Of a stretch of 64,000 nt of DNA, positions 12,125 through 20,829 are shown in pieces. The notes under the pieces are model-generated. The model saw nothing but the letters and a program-made list of their open reading frames with translations, had not been told where the DNA came from and ran no database searches. Origin of the DNA: Sambucus nigra (Eukaryota; Streptophyta; Magnoliopsida; Dipsacales; Adoxaceae); the NCBI GenBank assembly GCA_949130495.1, contig OX422211.1, positions 535,342,017 through 535,406,016 of the forward strand, in the 5' to 3' direction. The first letter of the stretch is position 1, and every line of letters starts with the position of its first letter. Both the position numbers and the translations under genes were made by a program.

Positions 12125-12421
12125 ATGGCACCGAAGATGCCACCACCACCTCTTCCTACACCAGATGGCGGAGTAGGACCCAGTTCCAGCCAACCACCAC
12201 CTCAGTCTGAGATGGCTGATGTGGCGGCCGCCTTGAAGTCTCTGGCTGCAAGCTAGTGGATTATGCAGGAGAAGTTTACATCTCTTAGCCAAAACATACT
12301 AAGACCACCGGGAGTCTCACCGGAGATGATTACTCCAGCGGCAGCTTCAGGGCAGCATGAGGCCAGGAGACCACCCCAGGAACCACGCAAAGACTTGCCG
12401 CCTCCCCAGCGGTGGAGGAAT
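12125..12421 (+). pseudogene. Tat-1 gag, N-terminal fragment
   Basis: The reading frame opens at ATG 12125 with a proline-rich start (MAPKMPPPPLPTPDG) and runs through PSSSQPPPQSEMADVAAAL to an in-frame TAG at about codon 44, then continues to the CACTA junction at 12421. It aligns with the N-terminus of Tat-2 gag (minus strand from 39617), which shares PSSSQ, QSQM-TEVVAAL and FSQNIL. This N-terminal part of Tat gag is low-complexity and precedes the retro-gag domain, which is absent here. The rest of gag up to about 17940 is missing, replaced by the CACTA element. Confidence 0.7.
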
Positions 12422-12449
12422 CACTACACCAAATCTGCCCATTTCTCAA

Positions 12450-12675
12450 GGTCATTGACCTTGACAAATCCACCTTGTCAAGGTCAATGTCCGTGACATT
12501 TCGAGGCGAGATAACTTTTTTTGTCACGGTCATTGACCTTGACACAAAACTCGTGTTTTGTGTCACGGTCATGTCAAGGTCAATGACCGTGACATGTTTG
12601 TCACGGTCAATGACAGTGACAAAGCCGTGACCCTTAGTAAAAAAATTGCCACGGTCAATGACCGTGACAATTCTG
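12450..12675. repeat. CACTA subterminal palindromic repeats
   Basis: At least seven copies of a 16-20 bp dyad occur in both orientations, with core GGTCAATGACCGTGAC and complement GTCACGGTCATTGACC. In En/Spm elements the subterminal repeats bind the TnpA-type protein that brings the ends together, so this array is the likely binding region. Most copies carry variants (CCTTGAC, CAGTGAC), so the array has drifted. Confidence 0.85.
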
Positions 12676-12697
12676 GGCAGAATTTAAAAAAAATCTG

Positions 12698-12729
12698 CTG
12701 GGCAGTATGGCCACTGCCACTGCCCAGCA
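12698..12729. repeat. Small palindrome next to the CACTA subterminal array
   Basis: TGCTGGGCAG and CTGCCCAGCA are 10-bp perfect inverted arms around a 12-bp loop. The position just inside the subterminal array suggests a structural or binding element of the CACTA end. Confidence 0.7.
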
Positions 12730-13139
12730 GTATATTTATACCTGTTATAGCAACGTTGTACCTGTTCCAAACATCATATATCCGAACAAACTAAAGATAA
12801 TGCAAATATATATTCAAATAAGAAACTGTTTAAAAAGAAACAACATCACCATCATTTTATCTCAAATCTACAAACTATTTGCATGGAAAAGAGATTTTGT
12901 ACCGCGATGATCGGGAACACCTCCTTATCCTTCCCTTCTCGTCCGAATAGCCACATAAGTATAGAGCATATGTGGCCTACCCTTAGGGCCACTCCCTGTC
13001 CCCTGAATTGAAATAAAGTAAAATTAGTATCCTCCCCTCAAATATAGATAAATATAAATCGTAATTGAAATCGAAATCGACATATAAATATAAATACATT
13101 ACCTGTAGTGTTACTCAAACACCTAACTTGAGCTCATAT

Positions 13140-13306
13140 GGCACCTCCTTCCAACTAATGTACCCCGGGCAATCGTGTCAATTATAATTCTCTTCTTATC
13201 TAAACAATAATAAATACCATAATCCTACGGAGTTATGCGTTGCAAATTCCTTCCAACCGTTGTGTAGCCAAAAATCAGCAGTTGAAGTTATCAATTCCAC
13301 CTTTCA
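13140..13306 (-). pseudogene. Captured B3 DNA-binding-domain fragment (minus copy)
   Basis: Minus-strand translation from 13304 gives KVELITSTADFWLHNGWKEF and continues ATHNSVGLWYLLLFR before a stop. The pattern W-K-V-E-L ... L-H-N-G-W-K-E-F ... H-S-L ... L-L-V-F-R is that of the plant B3 DNA-binding domain (REM-type proteins). It is the inverted, diverged partner of the plus-strand copy at 13307-13459. A GTAATG...TTCAG intron-like boundary (about 13101-13011, minus strand) follows, joined to an unrecognised exon-like stretch (GTGSGPKGRPHM). Probably host-gene sequence picked up by the CACTA element; the donor gene is unknown. Confidence 0.6.
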
Positions 13307-13434
13307 ATGGTCTCCCATGTTTTGATAGAATTTCCAAGTGGTGGGGTATGGAAAGTGGAATTGACAACTTCAATTGGTGATGTTTGTCTACATAACGGTT
13401 GGGAGGAATTTGCAGAGCATCTCTCCATAGGATT
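13221..13434. repeat. Inverted repeat formed by the two B3 fragments
   Basis: Arm 13221-13306 is the imperfect reverse complement of 13350-13434 (about 85 bp each, loop about 43 bp). A transcript through it would form a long hairpin with sequence of a B3 gene. Confidence 0.85.
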
Positions 13435-13459
13435 ATGGCATTTCTTAGTGTTCGGATAG
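13307..13459 (+). CDS. Captured B3 DNA-binding-domain fragment (plus copy, 50-codon ORF)
   Basis: A 50-codon frame runs from ATG 13307 to TAG 13457. It contains PSGGVWKVEL, then LHNGWEEFAEHLSI, then LWHFLVFG. These are the consecutive beta-strand and loop signatures of the plant B3 domain: the tryptophan-containing W-K-V-E-L strand, the N-G-W-x-E-F helix and the L-V-F strand. A full B3 domain is about 100 residues, so this is roughly the middle and C-terminal half. It ends exactly where a duplicated piece of the transposase exon begins (13454). It is unlikely to be a functional transcription factor on its own. It could be an exon of a chimeric CACTA transcript or half of a hairpin RNA. Confidence 0.6.
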   Translation: MVSHVLIEFPSGGVWKVELTTSIGDVCLHNGWEEFAEHLSIGLWHFLVFG

Positions 13460-13570
13460 ACGAAGAGATTCAGTCTCCTCTCCACAAATAGGACAACCCA
13501 AATAACTATGTACTAATCACCTATTAAAGGTAAGAAGCGTATATTAATGGATTAGTGTAAACAAAACTTA
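13454..13570 (-). repeat. Rearranged copy of Tnp2 gene segments
   Basis: 13454-13514 duplicates 15717-15777 (GGATAGACGAAGAGATTC through CATGTACTA), which is coding sequence of the transposase. Directly after it, 13517-13570 matches the transposase 5' region near 17001-17035 (CACCTATTAAAGGTAA and AACAAAACTTAGAT). The piece therefore looks like a deleted mini-copy of the gene joined to the B3 fragment. Confidence 0.75.
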
Positions 13571-13714
13571 GATGTAGTTTTAATATTTATGTATTAATAT
13601 CCTCTCCACACACGCACACTACACAAGAGTGAAAATGATAAAGTGCAGATCAAGTAAAAGCATTAAAAATGGATGTTTCGGTACAAATTGAAATATTTAT
13701 TACAAATTGAAAAA

Positions 13715-14107
13715 TTATTTCAAATTCGGGTTATCATAAAAAATGGATTGATATTCGGTAGGAGCGTCCAAGTCATCCACACTACTATTTAGACGCCTTG
13801 GTGCGTGTTGGACAATTGACCACGGCTCGTTGTTAATATACTCCGAGTAAAACACTCGCTTAACCTTTTGAAATGCATAAACAAACGGCTCATCGCTCAC
13901 GTGGTCGTTGCTCTTCAACTTGGACAAGTCAACCATGATCAAATTGGTGAGAGGATCAAATTTACAAGCATTTTTATCCTCAACTCTTACCCATTCACAG
14001 TAAAATACAACCTCTTTGAAGCTTATATAATCCAATTCAAATATATTTTGGATTACACCATAGTAAGTCATTTCAGCTTCAACGAGGTTTTTATCTTTTG
14101 CGCTCAC
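13715..14107 (-). pseudogene. CACTA transposase-associated DUF4216 exon
   Basis: The 130-codon minus-strand frame contains YYGVIQNIFELDY, VVFYCEWV, LIMVDLSKLK, EPFVYAFQKVKRVFY and WSIVQHAPRR, in the order seen in DUF4216, the domain that closes plant En/Spm Tnp2-type proteins. It lies downstream of the DUF4218 part (14537-15358) in the same direction, separated by about 430 bp that probably holds introns and a short exon. The function of DUF4216 is unknown. The frame itself is open; whether it splices to the upstream parts cannot be shown from sequence alone. Confidence 0.8.
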
Positions 14108-14536
14108 TCGAAAGAAACTAAGAGCCTTGTATGAAATTCCCGAGTTCTGTACATTTGTACTTTACTCGTACACTTTAGCGCCGAAAATGTAACCGTTCAA
14201 TCGATACTTTTTGTACTCTTGTACCACGAACAAGGGTCCAGTGGCTAGATGAGCAAGCCTTGATGTCGCATCACCCATCTTTAAAAGCTGAGAATATAGA
14301 TAAATTAATTATATTAGTGGTAAAATTTGAGTGTAATGTAACGTTATATAACAACTGTTTTCATTATAATTACCTCTTGTGTCAACCATAGCCTAAATTC
14401 GATGTCTGATTGTACCACTATTTTTCGTCTTTTATTGTTCTCACAGGCTTCATATTTACTGCATATTACAAAATTAATCATGTATAAAATAATCTAAAAT
14501 AATGTTAAACATTATAATATTCGAAACTTACTTTTT

Positions 14537-15652
14537 TCATTCTTCGACATCTTCATGTGTGTCAAATAGATAACGAGCTACTTGTTTATGTTGCAAACTC
14601 GTTAATTTCACTCGTTTTTCCATCACATTACCACCAACATCGAGTAATTCATCAGTGTCATCAACGCTGGTCGAGTCAGTCATATATTCCCGAGTATATA
14701 TTGATGACTCCACGGTGATGCATTCCTCTGCAATTGATCCTGCAATATATCGCGTATTCTTGACGTAATCTTTAAAACCTTTCATCAATCTTTCAAACGG
14801 ATACATCCACCGATATCTAACTGGACCACAAAGAAGTGCCTCGTCGCATAGGTGTACCAACAAGTGAACACTTATGTCAAAGAATGCTGGGGGAAAGTAC
14901 TTCTCCAATACACAAATCGCTTCACTCACAGCCAATTTTGCGGACACTATGTGTTCTCGATTCACTACCTTCTCACACAAGAGGGAGAAGGTAATACTAA
15001 TTTGCATAATAGCCCTACGCAAATCCTTGTTCTTGGAGAAACAATACTTAAACAATAGAGGAACCAATCGCATGATCACATGCCAATCGTGGGACTTACA
15101 CTTATGTAAATCATGAGTAACATAATTCACAATCCTTTGCAAGTTGGACGAAAAAGTAGATGGGCCCTTCAAATTATATATTGTGTCTAGAAGCACCTTC
15201 CTTTCCTCACTCGTCAAAGTAAACGCACCAGGGGGAATTATTGTCCTTCCCATAATATCTTCTTTCAACCATAGTTGTGGTTTAAGTTTTAACGTTTTAA
15301 GGTCTTTTCGTGCATTTTCTCCATCCTTCGAATGACTCCCCCCAAGGCAAGTACCCACAATATGTTCAGCGAAGTTCTTCTATGCATGCATCACATCCAA
15401 TACATGGCGCACCAGGTTTTTCTTCCAATAAGGCAAGTCAAATAAAATTGACCTCCGAGACCATGCCTTTCTTATCTCAGTTTCATTCCTAGTTGGGGTC
15501 TTCTTATGCTTGACATTCTTAAATTTGGGATTCTTACCTGGCATATTTGGGTCACATTCAGAAGATTTACTTTCAATTTCTGAACCCCGAAAGTTGTCTC
15601 GGCGGTAGCCTATGTTCAACTCCGCCCAATAAAAAATTGGAACATTTCTCAA
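14537..15652 (-). pseudogene. CACTA transposase, middle/C-terminal part (DUF4218)
   Basis: Two minus-strand frames in line (15652-15380 and 15358-14537) are separated by one in-frame TAG at 15382-15380, at the point where Tnp2 proteins read LDVMHxxKN...IVGT. The upstream piece contains RKAWSRRSILFDLPYW. The downstream piece contains SDWH, VPLLFKYCFSKN, LEKYFPPAFFDISVHLLVHL and GPVRYRWMYPFERLMK, the hallmark order of DUF4218. The TAG and the frame change near 15600 make this a pseudogene, although only a few changes separate it from an open gene. It ends with a KQVARYLF segment before the DUF4216 exon. Confidence 0.85.
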
Positions 15653-17021
15653 ATCTGAAACTATGAGCTGGGGGTAAAAACCTCCTGTGGCAATGGTATA
15701 AATTTTTTAAGCTAGAGGATAGACGAAGAGATTCAGTCTCCTCTCCACAAATAGGACACCCCAAATAACCATGTACTACACATCCAGATAATGTCCCATA
15801 AGTTGGAAAATCATGAATTGCCCACATCAACATAGCTTTCAGCATAAACTCTTCTTTTCTAAAAGAGTCAAATGATTGCACACCCTCTTCCCACAACTCA
15901 TTTAATTCTTCTACCAAAGGAGCCAGGTAGATATCAATGTCTTCACTTGGTGCCTTTGGCCTAGGTATCAATAAAGCCATCATCGAAAATTCAGGTCTCA
16001 TACACTGTGAAGGAGGGAGGTTGAGTGGGGCTAGGATCACTGGCCATACACTCTGATTGGTGCTTAGATTTCCAAATGGATTGAAACCATCTGTTGATAT
16101 AGCCAAACAAATGTTGCGTTGTTCTCGAGCAAAATCGGGATACTCATAATTCATCCTCCGCCAGGCACTAGAATCAATAGGATGACGCATGATATTACCC
16201 CCTACTTCTGCCCTAGCATGCCAAGTCATTGCCTCTGCAATCCATGGTACTGTGAAAAATCGCTTTAATCTAGGCCCAACGAGAAAATATTTCAATACTT
16301 TTTGAGGCACTTTTGAGCTTGTGCCTTCCTTACTAGTAGATTGGACATATCTAGGTTCATCGCATACCGGACAACGATCGAGATTTTCATACTCCTTTCG
16401 GTATAGTATGCAGTCATACACACAAGCATGAATCGATTTATACTTCATTCCCAAACCAACCATGGCATGTAAAGTTGTTTGATCTTTCTCACAGCCAGAG
16501 TATAACGGTTGGGTCGCCTTAAATTTTAAACTTTGGTAGTCATCGTCAAGTTTTATCATGTTATCTTCACGAGCACTTGAATCTTCTACATCATCAGTAA
16601 CCTCATTCTCCTCAGCTTCATAAACTCCGTACGCATCATCAACTAAATCCTCTAACATATTATGATCTACGTCGTCCCCTTCTTCATCTATTCTACTTGT
16701 TGAAGGTTGTTGCGAAGGTTGGTAGGGGACAAAAGGAACTTTCAATTCACCGTGAAAACTCCAAAATCGATAACTATCTTGCATACCCGATCTTAACAAA
16801 TGTAGTTCAACTGTTTTCCACTCAAACACCTTACCATTCTTACACCTAGCACACGGACACGGAAACTCTTCATAATTACGACATCTCTTTGCATATTTCA
16901 CAAATTCGTTAGCACCTCTGCGAAACACATCCCCCATTCTATTAGTCTCACCCATCCACTCTTTGTATTTCGGATATCCCATCACAGCTACCACAACTAA
17001 ACACCTATTAAAGGTAAACAA
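15573..17021 (-). pseudogene. tnp2-like: CACTA Tnp2-type transposase, N-terminal part
   Basis: The 482-codon minus-strand frame probably begins at Met-14 (MGYPKYKEWM), the usual start of this family. Residues 40-95 form the transposase-associated domain, with the C-P-C-x2-C cluster at 55-60. Residues about 170-460 form the Tnp2 domain: CPVCDEPRY (218-225), PQKVLKYF, YPDFAREQRNICLAISTDGF (294-313, with the conserved Asp), WPVILAPLNLPP, LLIPRPKAPSEDIDIYLAPL, HDFPTYG (403-409) and the CPIC zinc motif. It continues across a probable frameshift near 15600 into the next part. Tnp2 (TnpD-like) binds and cuts CACTA ends. The 3' neighbours in the same direction are DUF4218 and DUF4216. Confidence 0.9.
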
Positions 17022-17172
17022 AACTTAGATTTATAGTATGTTTAATTATCATATTAAAGGGTAAGTGGTCCTATCCCATTCAAGAATGCATTTTTCTGTA
17101 ATATACTTAACAGCTCATGCACATTGTTACGATTTGAAAAAAATTCGACAGCATATCCCCTTAGTTCTTCAA

Positions 17173-17256
17173 GTACACGACGTAGATTGGCAGGTGTGAG
17201 TGTTATTTCAATTGGTCAATTAAAATAACAGTCACACTTGTCAATCTAGTATGTAC
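17173..17256. repeat. Near-perfect 84-bp hairpin upstream of the transposase
   Basis: Arm 17173-17214 (GTACACGACGTAGATTGGCA onward) pairs with 17217-17256 with few mismatches and almost no loop. It could be a tiny MITE or a hairpin-forming RNA. Confidence 0.8.
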
Positions 17257-17828
17257 CTATAGAACATTATGATACGAATGAAGAACTTCCTCCAAAAGTA
17301 ACAACTTTAAGCCAATAAGAATATTATACAGAAATTATACAGTCTCAAACTGTCCAAACGGGACAATTCGAGAGACCTCATTACAGGGGTAATGACTCTC
17401 GAACGGGTCTAAGGGCTATTGAATGCGTACGCATAAGAACTAGAATGCTAGTATATATGCGCACTATATTAAATTTCAAGTATGTTTCATATAATGGGTT
17501 AATTCAAATACAAAAATAAATTCATGGGTTAATTCAAATACAAAAATAATTTCATGTATTGACCACATACACACACACACACACACTATCTAAGATGTTT
17601 AATAGGAAAAATAATTCATGTATTAGCCTAATTAGATTATAAGGTTATCTCAATTTATATTTTTCTTTTTCTATCTAATAATTTTCAACGTAAGAGCACA
17701 GTACATAACGTATGTGTAAGTTCCGTCAATACCATTTCGTTTCAATTTTGTAATATTATGTTTTTTCCAAATATTTTAAAAGTTATTAAATGGGTGCCCC
17801 ACCCCCACCCCCTGCCCCCCTCCCCTCG

Positions 17829-17856
17829 CCACACACACACACACACCTATGCACCT

Positions 17857-17907
<51 letters not shown>
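17829..17907 (+). repeat. (AC)n microsatellite
   Basis: AC repeats at 17829-17846 and 17859-17907 flank an interrupted CTATGCACCTACG stretch. It marks the poorly defined junction of CACTA and Tat-1. Several long ORFs here (17758-18012, and parts of 17776-18408 and 17849-18460) owe their length to this repeat. Confidence 0.95.
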
Positions 17908-17910
<3 letters not shown>

Positions 17911-17939
17911 CACCCCCACCCACCGACGACCCCAAAAAG

Positions 17940-18900
17940 AAGAGAGGGGATGCATGCTGAGAAGATCCTCCAAACCAAAGGACGACCCTTCAGACAACGA
18001 GGACGACCCTGACCTCCCTTCTAGAGACGACCACATCCCTGTAAAGAGACTTAATATGATCTCTCTTGGTGTTGGGGTGATCTCTGGGGGACTAGAAGGA
18101 GGAGGGTCAGAGGTTGTAGACAGGAAGGCCCATGTAGCTAAAGTCAAGGTAGTGACAAAGGCTGTACACTCAACCTCTATTGAGGCAAAGTCAGAAAAGA
18201 GAAATAAGGTTGATATGGATACCCTGATAGTGGTATTCTTAAGAATGGACTTCAAAGGCCTCTTAGCCCCACATGATGACCCTCTAGTCATCACTACCAG
18301 GGTGCACGGATGTGAGGTGTCGAGGATCTTAGTAGATGGGGGTTGCTCTATAGATGTGATGTTTTGGCCATGCTTCAAAGCCTTAGGCCTTATCCGTGCT
18401 AGACTCATCCCATACCATCACCCATTAATTGGGTTCAGTGGGGAAAACGTTCACCCCTAGGAGTGTATGAGGCCGATGTCAGGATGGGGGACGAATGGCT
18501 GGGATGGCTTACCAAGAAGGTCAGCTTCTTCATAATAGATGAACATGTCTTCTCGTCCTACAACATTATACTGGGGTGAGTATCCCTCAAGGGGTTTGAG
18601 GCTGTGCCATTTACGGTTCATCAGATGATCAAATTCCCGACCCCTTACGGGGTAGGGGAAATTTAGGGGGAGCAAACAATGGCACGGGAATATTACTTCA
18701 ACTCCACCGAAGAAAGAGAGGTGCACAAGAAGGCAACATCCACCTACAAAATTGACACCCTTGACCCCAGGGATGAGAAAAACTCAAGAAAGGAGAGGCC
18801 GCAGAAGAGGTAGAATCCATCATCCTCAATGAGGATGAGCCAGAAAAACTGTCCGAGTCGGTAAAGCTCTGAAGATAGACATAAAAGAAGACCTTATCAA
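17940..18900 (+). pseudogene. Tat-1 gag end and aspartic protease
   Basis: The frame contains PSDNEDDPDLPSRD, then VISGG, a linker, MDFKGLLAPHDDPLVI, and the protease core RILVDGGCSIDVMFW. The I-S-G-G linker followed by the protease is the Tat gag-protease arrangement and matches Tat-2 at 38236-37823. The protease active site is D-G-G rather than the common D-T/N-G, a change shared with Tat-2. The frame stops at 18458 shortly after the protease strand GFSGENVHP; downstream to 18900 the protease C-terminus survives only as frameshifted fragments. Confidence 0.8.
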
Positions 18901-18999
18901 GCTGCTAAGGAGAAGATAAAGTGTCTTTTCATGAAGTCATGCAGATATGCCGAGGATTGACCCCGAAATTATGAGCCACAAGCTCAACGTGGTAGAGGG

Positions 19000-19535
19000 T
19001 GAAAAGCTAGTGAAGCGGAAGAGGAGAATTTATTCTCGAGAGAAGTATGAGGTCATTAGGGATGAGGTCAAGAAGCTGGAAGATGCAGAGTTCATCAGAG
19101 ATGTATATGGAGGTTTATGTAGATGACATGCTGACTAAAATCTTAAAGGCCAAGGATCATGTATCCGACCTTGAGAGGACCTTTAACACAATGGACAAGT
19201 ATCGAATGAAGCTCAACCAGGCCAAATGTGTCTTCGGGGTCGGGGCAGGGAAGTTCCTGAGGTTCATTGTCAACCAAAGAGGCATTGAGGCCAACCTTGA
19301 AAAGATAAAGGCCTTCGTAGAAATGAAGACCCCGAAGACCATCAAAGATGTTCAAAGGCTCACAAGGCGAGTGGCTGCTTTGAATAGGTTTGTGTCGAGG
19401 GCCACAGACAGGTGTTTACCATTCTTCAAAATTCTCAGAAAGGCCTTCGAATGGAGTGAGGAGTGTGATGAGGCTTTCAAGGAGCTAAAGTCATACCTAG
19501 GGTCTCCCTTGCTATTGTCACGACTAGTGTAAGAC
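19000..19535 (+). pseudogene. Tat-1 reverse transcriptase with internal deletion
   Basis: The upstream sequence KRRIYSREKYEVIRDEVKKL (near 19018-19080) is the standard entry to Tat RT and is the same as Tat-2 at 37200. It then jumps from the AEFIRD position directly to MEVYVDDML (YVDD at 19116-19127), skipping about 370 bp that Tat-2 retains (37140-36770), so most of the fingers and first half of the palm are missing. After YVDD it continues KYRMKLNQAKCVFGVGAGKF and the RT thumb/connection (MKTPKTIKDVQRLTRRVAAL, RCLPFFKILRKAFEW). This RT cannot be functional. Confidence 0.88.
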
Positions 19536-19539
19536 GAAT

Positions 19540-19850
19540 GGCTACATGTGTACCTAGTCGTCTTAGAGTCAGCCATCAGCGCAGTAATTGTGAGAGAAGA
19601 GGACGGTGTACAGAAGCCAGTATATTTAAAGAGTAAGGCACTCCAGGGGGCAGAGCAAAGATACCCAAGGATGGAGAAGCTAGCCTATGCCTTGATCCAT
19701 GCATCAAGAAAGATGAAGTCTTACTTTCAATCCCATATAATGGTCATCCTCACTGATTCTCCTGTTAGCCAGGTCTTACACAAGCCAGAAAATCAAGGAG
19801 GATTGGGCTATAGAGTTGGGAGAGTTTGACGTTGTATATCAACCAAGGAT
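19540..19850 (+). pseudogene. Tat-1 RNase H (gypsy type, first RNase H)
   Basis: The frame reads YLVVLESAISAVIVREEDGV, QRYPRMEKLAYALI and YFQSHIMVILTDSPV, the ordinary gypsy RNase H with the conserved Glu of the M-E-K-L-A motif and the T-D of the third strand. A frameshift near 19800-19815 moves the domain into the next frame (ELGEFDVVYQPR). It lies between RT and the second RNase H. Confidence 0.85.
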
Positions 19851-20829
19851 GGCCATTAAGGGGAAAGCATTAGTTGATTTAGTGGATAAATTTACTTGGG
19901 AAGATGATGAGGCTGAAGAGGAAAGCCTCAATAAGACAGATACTCGGCAAGGCAACGTCGTTGGCCAATCCAAAGATAGGGCTGAGACAAGCACAGCTAG
20001 AGAAAAAGTGACTGAAAATGAAAAGGGAAGATATCTCTTTAGACAGGGGTCCCTCACAAAGGGAAATTTCTCAGAGGAAAAGATAGTGTGGAACCTCTTC
20101 GTTGACGAGTCCTCTTGCGAAAACCAAAGTGGGGCTGGATTAATAGTATCAGCACCAGACGGTACAGACATCGAGTACACCCTAAGGTTCAACTTCAAAA
20201 CCTCTAACAATGAGTCTGAATATGAGGCTCTGATAGCGGGCCTCTCCTTGGCTAAGTCTCTTAGTGTTTGCCAGGTCTTGGTCCATAGTGATTCGAGACT
20301 AGTGGTGAATCAGATACTAGGAGCCTACGAGGCTAAGGATGAGAGAATGTCCAAATACCTTGAAAGAGTAAAGGTACTTTTGAATATCTTCAGAGAAGTG
20401 AAATTGAAGAGGATACCTAGGCTTGATAACGGTCGGGCCGATGCACTTGTTAGGCTAGCCTCAGCAACTAGGACAGCTATCAGGAGGACAGTCCCAGTAG
20501 AAATTTTGCTTCGACCAATGATCGATGAAGAAGAGGGAACACTTGGCACTTGTTCAAATGTTTCCAAGGAAGCTTCATGGATGGACCCTCTAATCAGATA
20601 CATTAAAGAGGGGGAGATGACAGAAGAAAGGCAAGAAGGGAAGAAGTTGGGATACAGAGCTGCGAAATTCACTGTCATCGGAGATACCTTGTACAAAAAG
20701 GGGTTTTTGCTCCCCTTACTTAGGTGTGTGCACCCGTATGAAGTCCCACACATCTTGAAAGATCTGCATGAGGGGTCCTGTTCAAGTCATATTAGGGGAA
20801 GGTCCTTGGCGAAGAGGGTAGTAACCTAA
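19816..20829 (+). pseudogene. Tat-1 second (archaeal/plant-type) RNase H and integrase zinc finger
   Basis: This 337-codon frame is the longest open piece of Tat-1. After the end of the first RNase H and an acidic linker (residues about 25-90), residues about 92-215 form a second RNase H: LFVDESS (Asp), NESEYEALIAGLSLAKSL (Glu), VHSDSRLVVNQI (Asp), and DNGRADALVRLAS (Asp). All four catalytic acids are present. An additional RNase H of this archaeal/plant type is a known feature of the Tat lineage. Residues about 285-337 enter the integrase HHCC zinc finger (LHEGSCSSH). The TAA at 20827 is a break relative to Tat-2. Confidence 0.88.

Larger units (their letters stand above)
12422..17930 (-). 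mobile_element. CACTA (En/Spm) transposon with Tnp2 transposase, right end missing
   Basis: The left terminus CACTACACCAAAT (12422) is the diagnostic CACTA end. It is followed by palindromic subterminal repeats (12450-12675) and by minus-strand genes matching Tnp2, DUF4218 and DUF4216 domains. The target flank AAT (12419-12421) cannot be paired, because no GTAGTG-type right end exists before Tat-1 sequence resumes near 17940. The right boundary falls in a CA microsatellite and is uncertain. The transposase is nearly complete but broken. The element also carries an inverted pair of B3-domain fragments. Confidence 0.85.
17022..17934. other. Upstream region of the CACTA transposase; truncated right end
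   Basis: There is no gene. It contains a near-perfect 84-bp hairpin (17173-17256), a smaller hairpin around 17369-17403 (CGAGAGACCTCATTAC against GTAATGACTCTCG), a direct repeat of about 25 bp (17496 and 17525, TGGGTTAATTCAAATAC) and CA microsatellites. This is where the missing CACTA right end and subterminal repeats would be expected. Confidence 0.6.

Noticed and set aside
17340..17460. CACTA right terminus near the 17369-17403 palindrome
   Set aside because: No TAGTG end and no subterminal GGTCAATGACC dyads are present; the true end appears deleted.
17776..18408. 210-codon minus-strand ORF opposite Tat-1 gag-protease
   Set aside because: Its end is pure CA/GT repeat (Val-Cys runs) and the rest is the shadow of the protease frame on the other strand.
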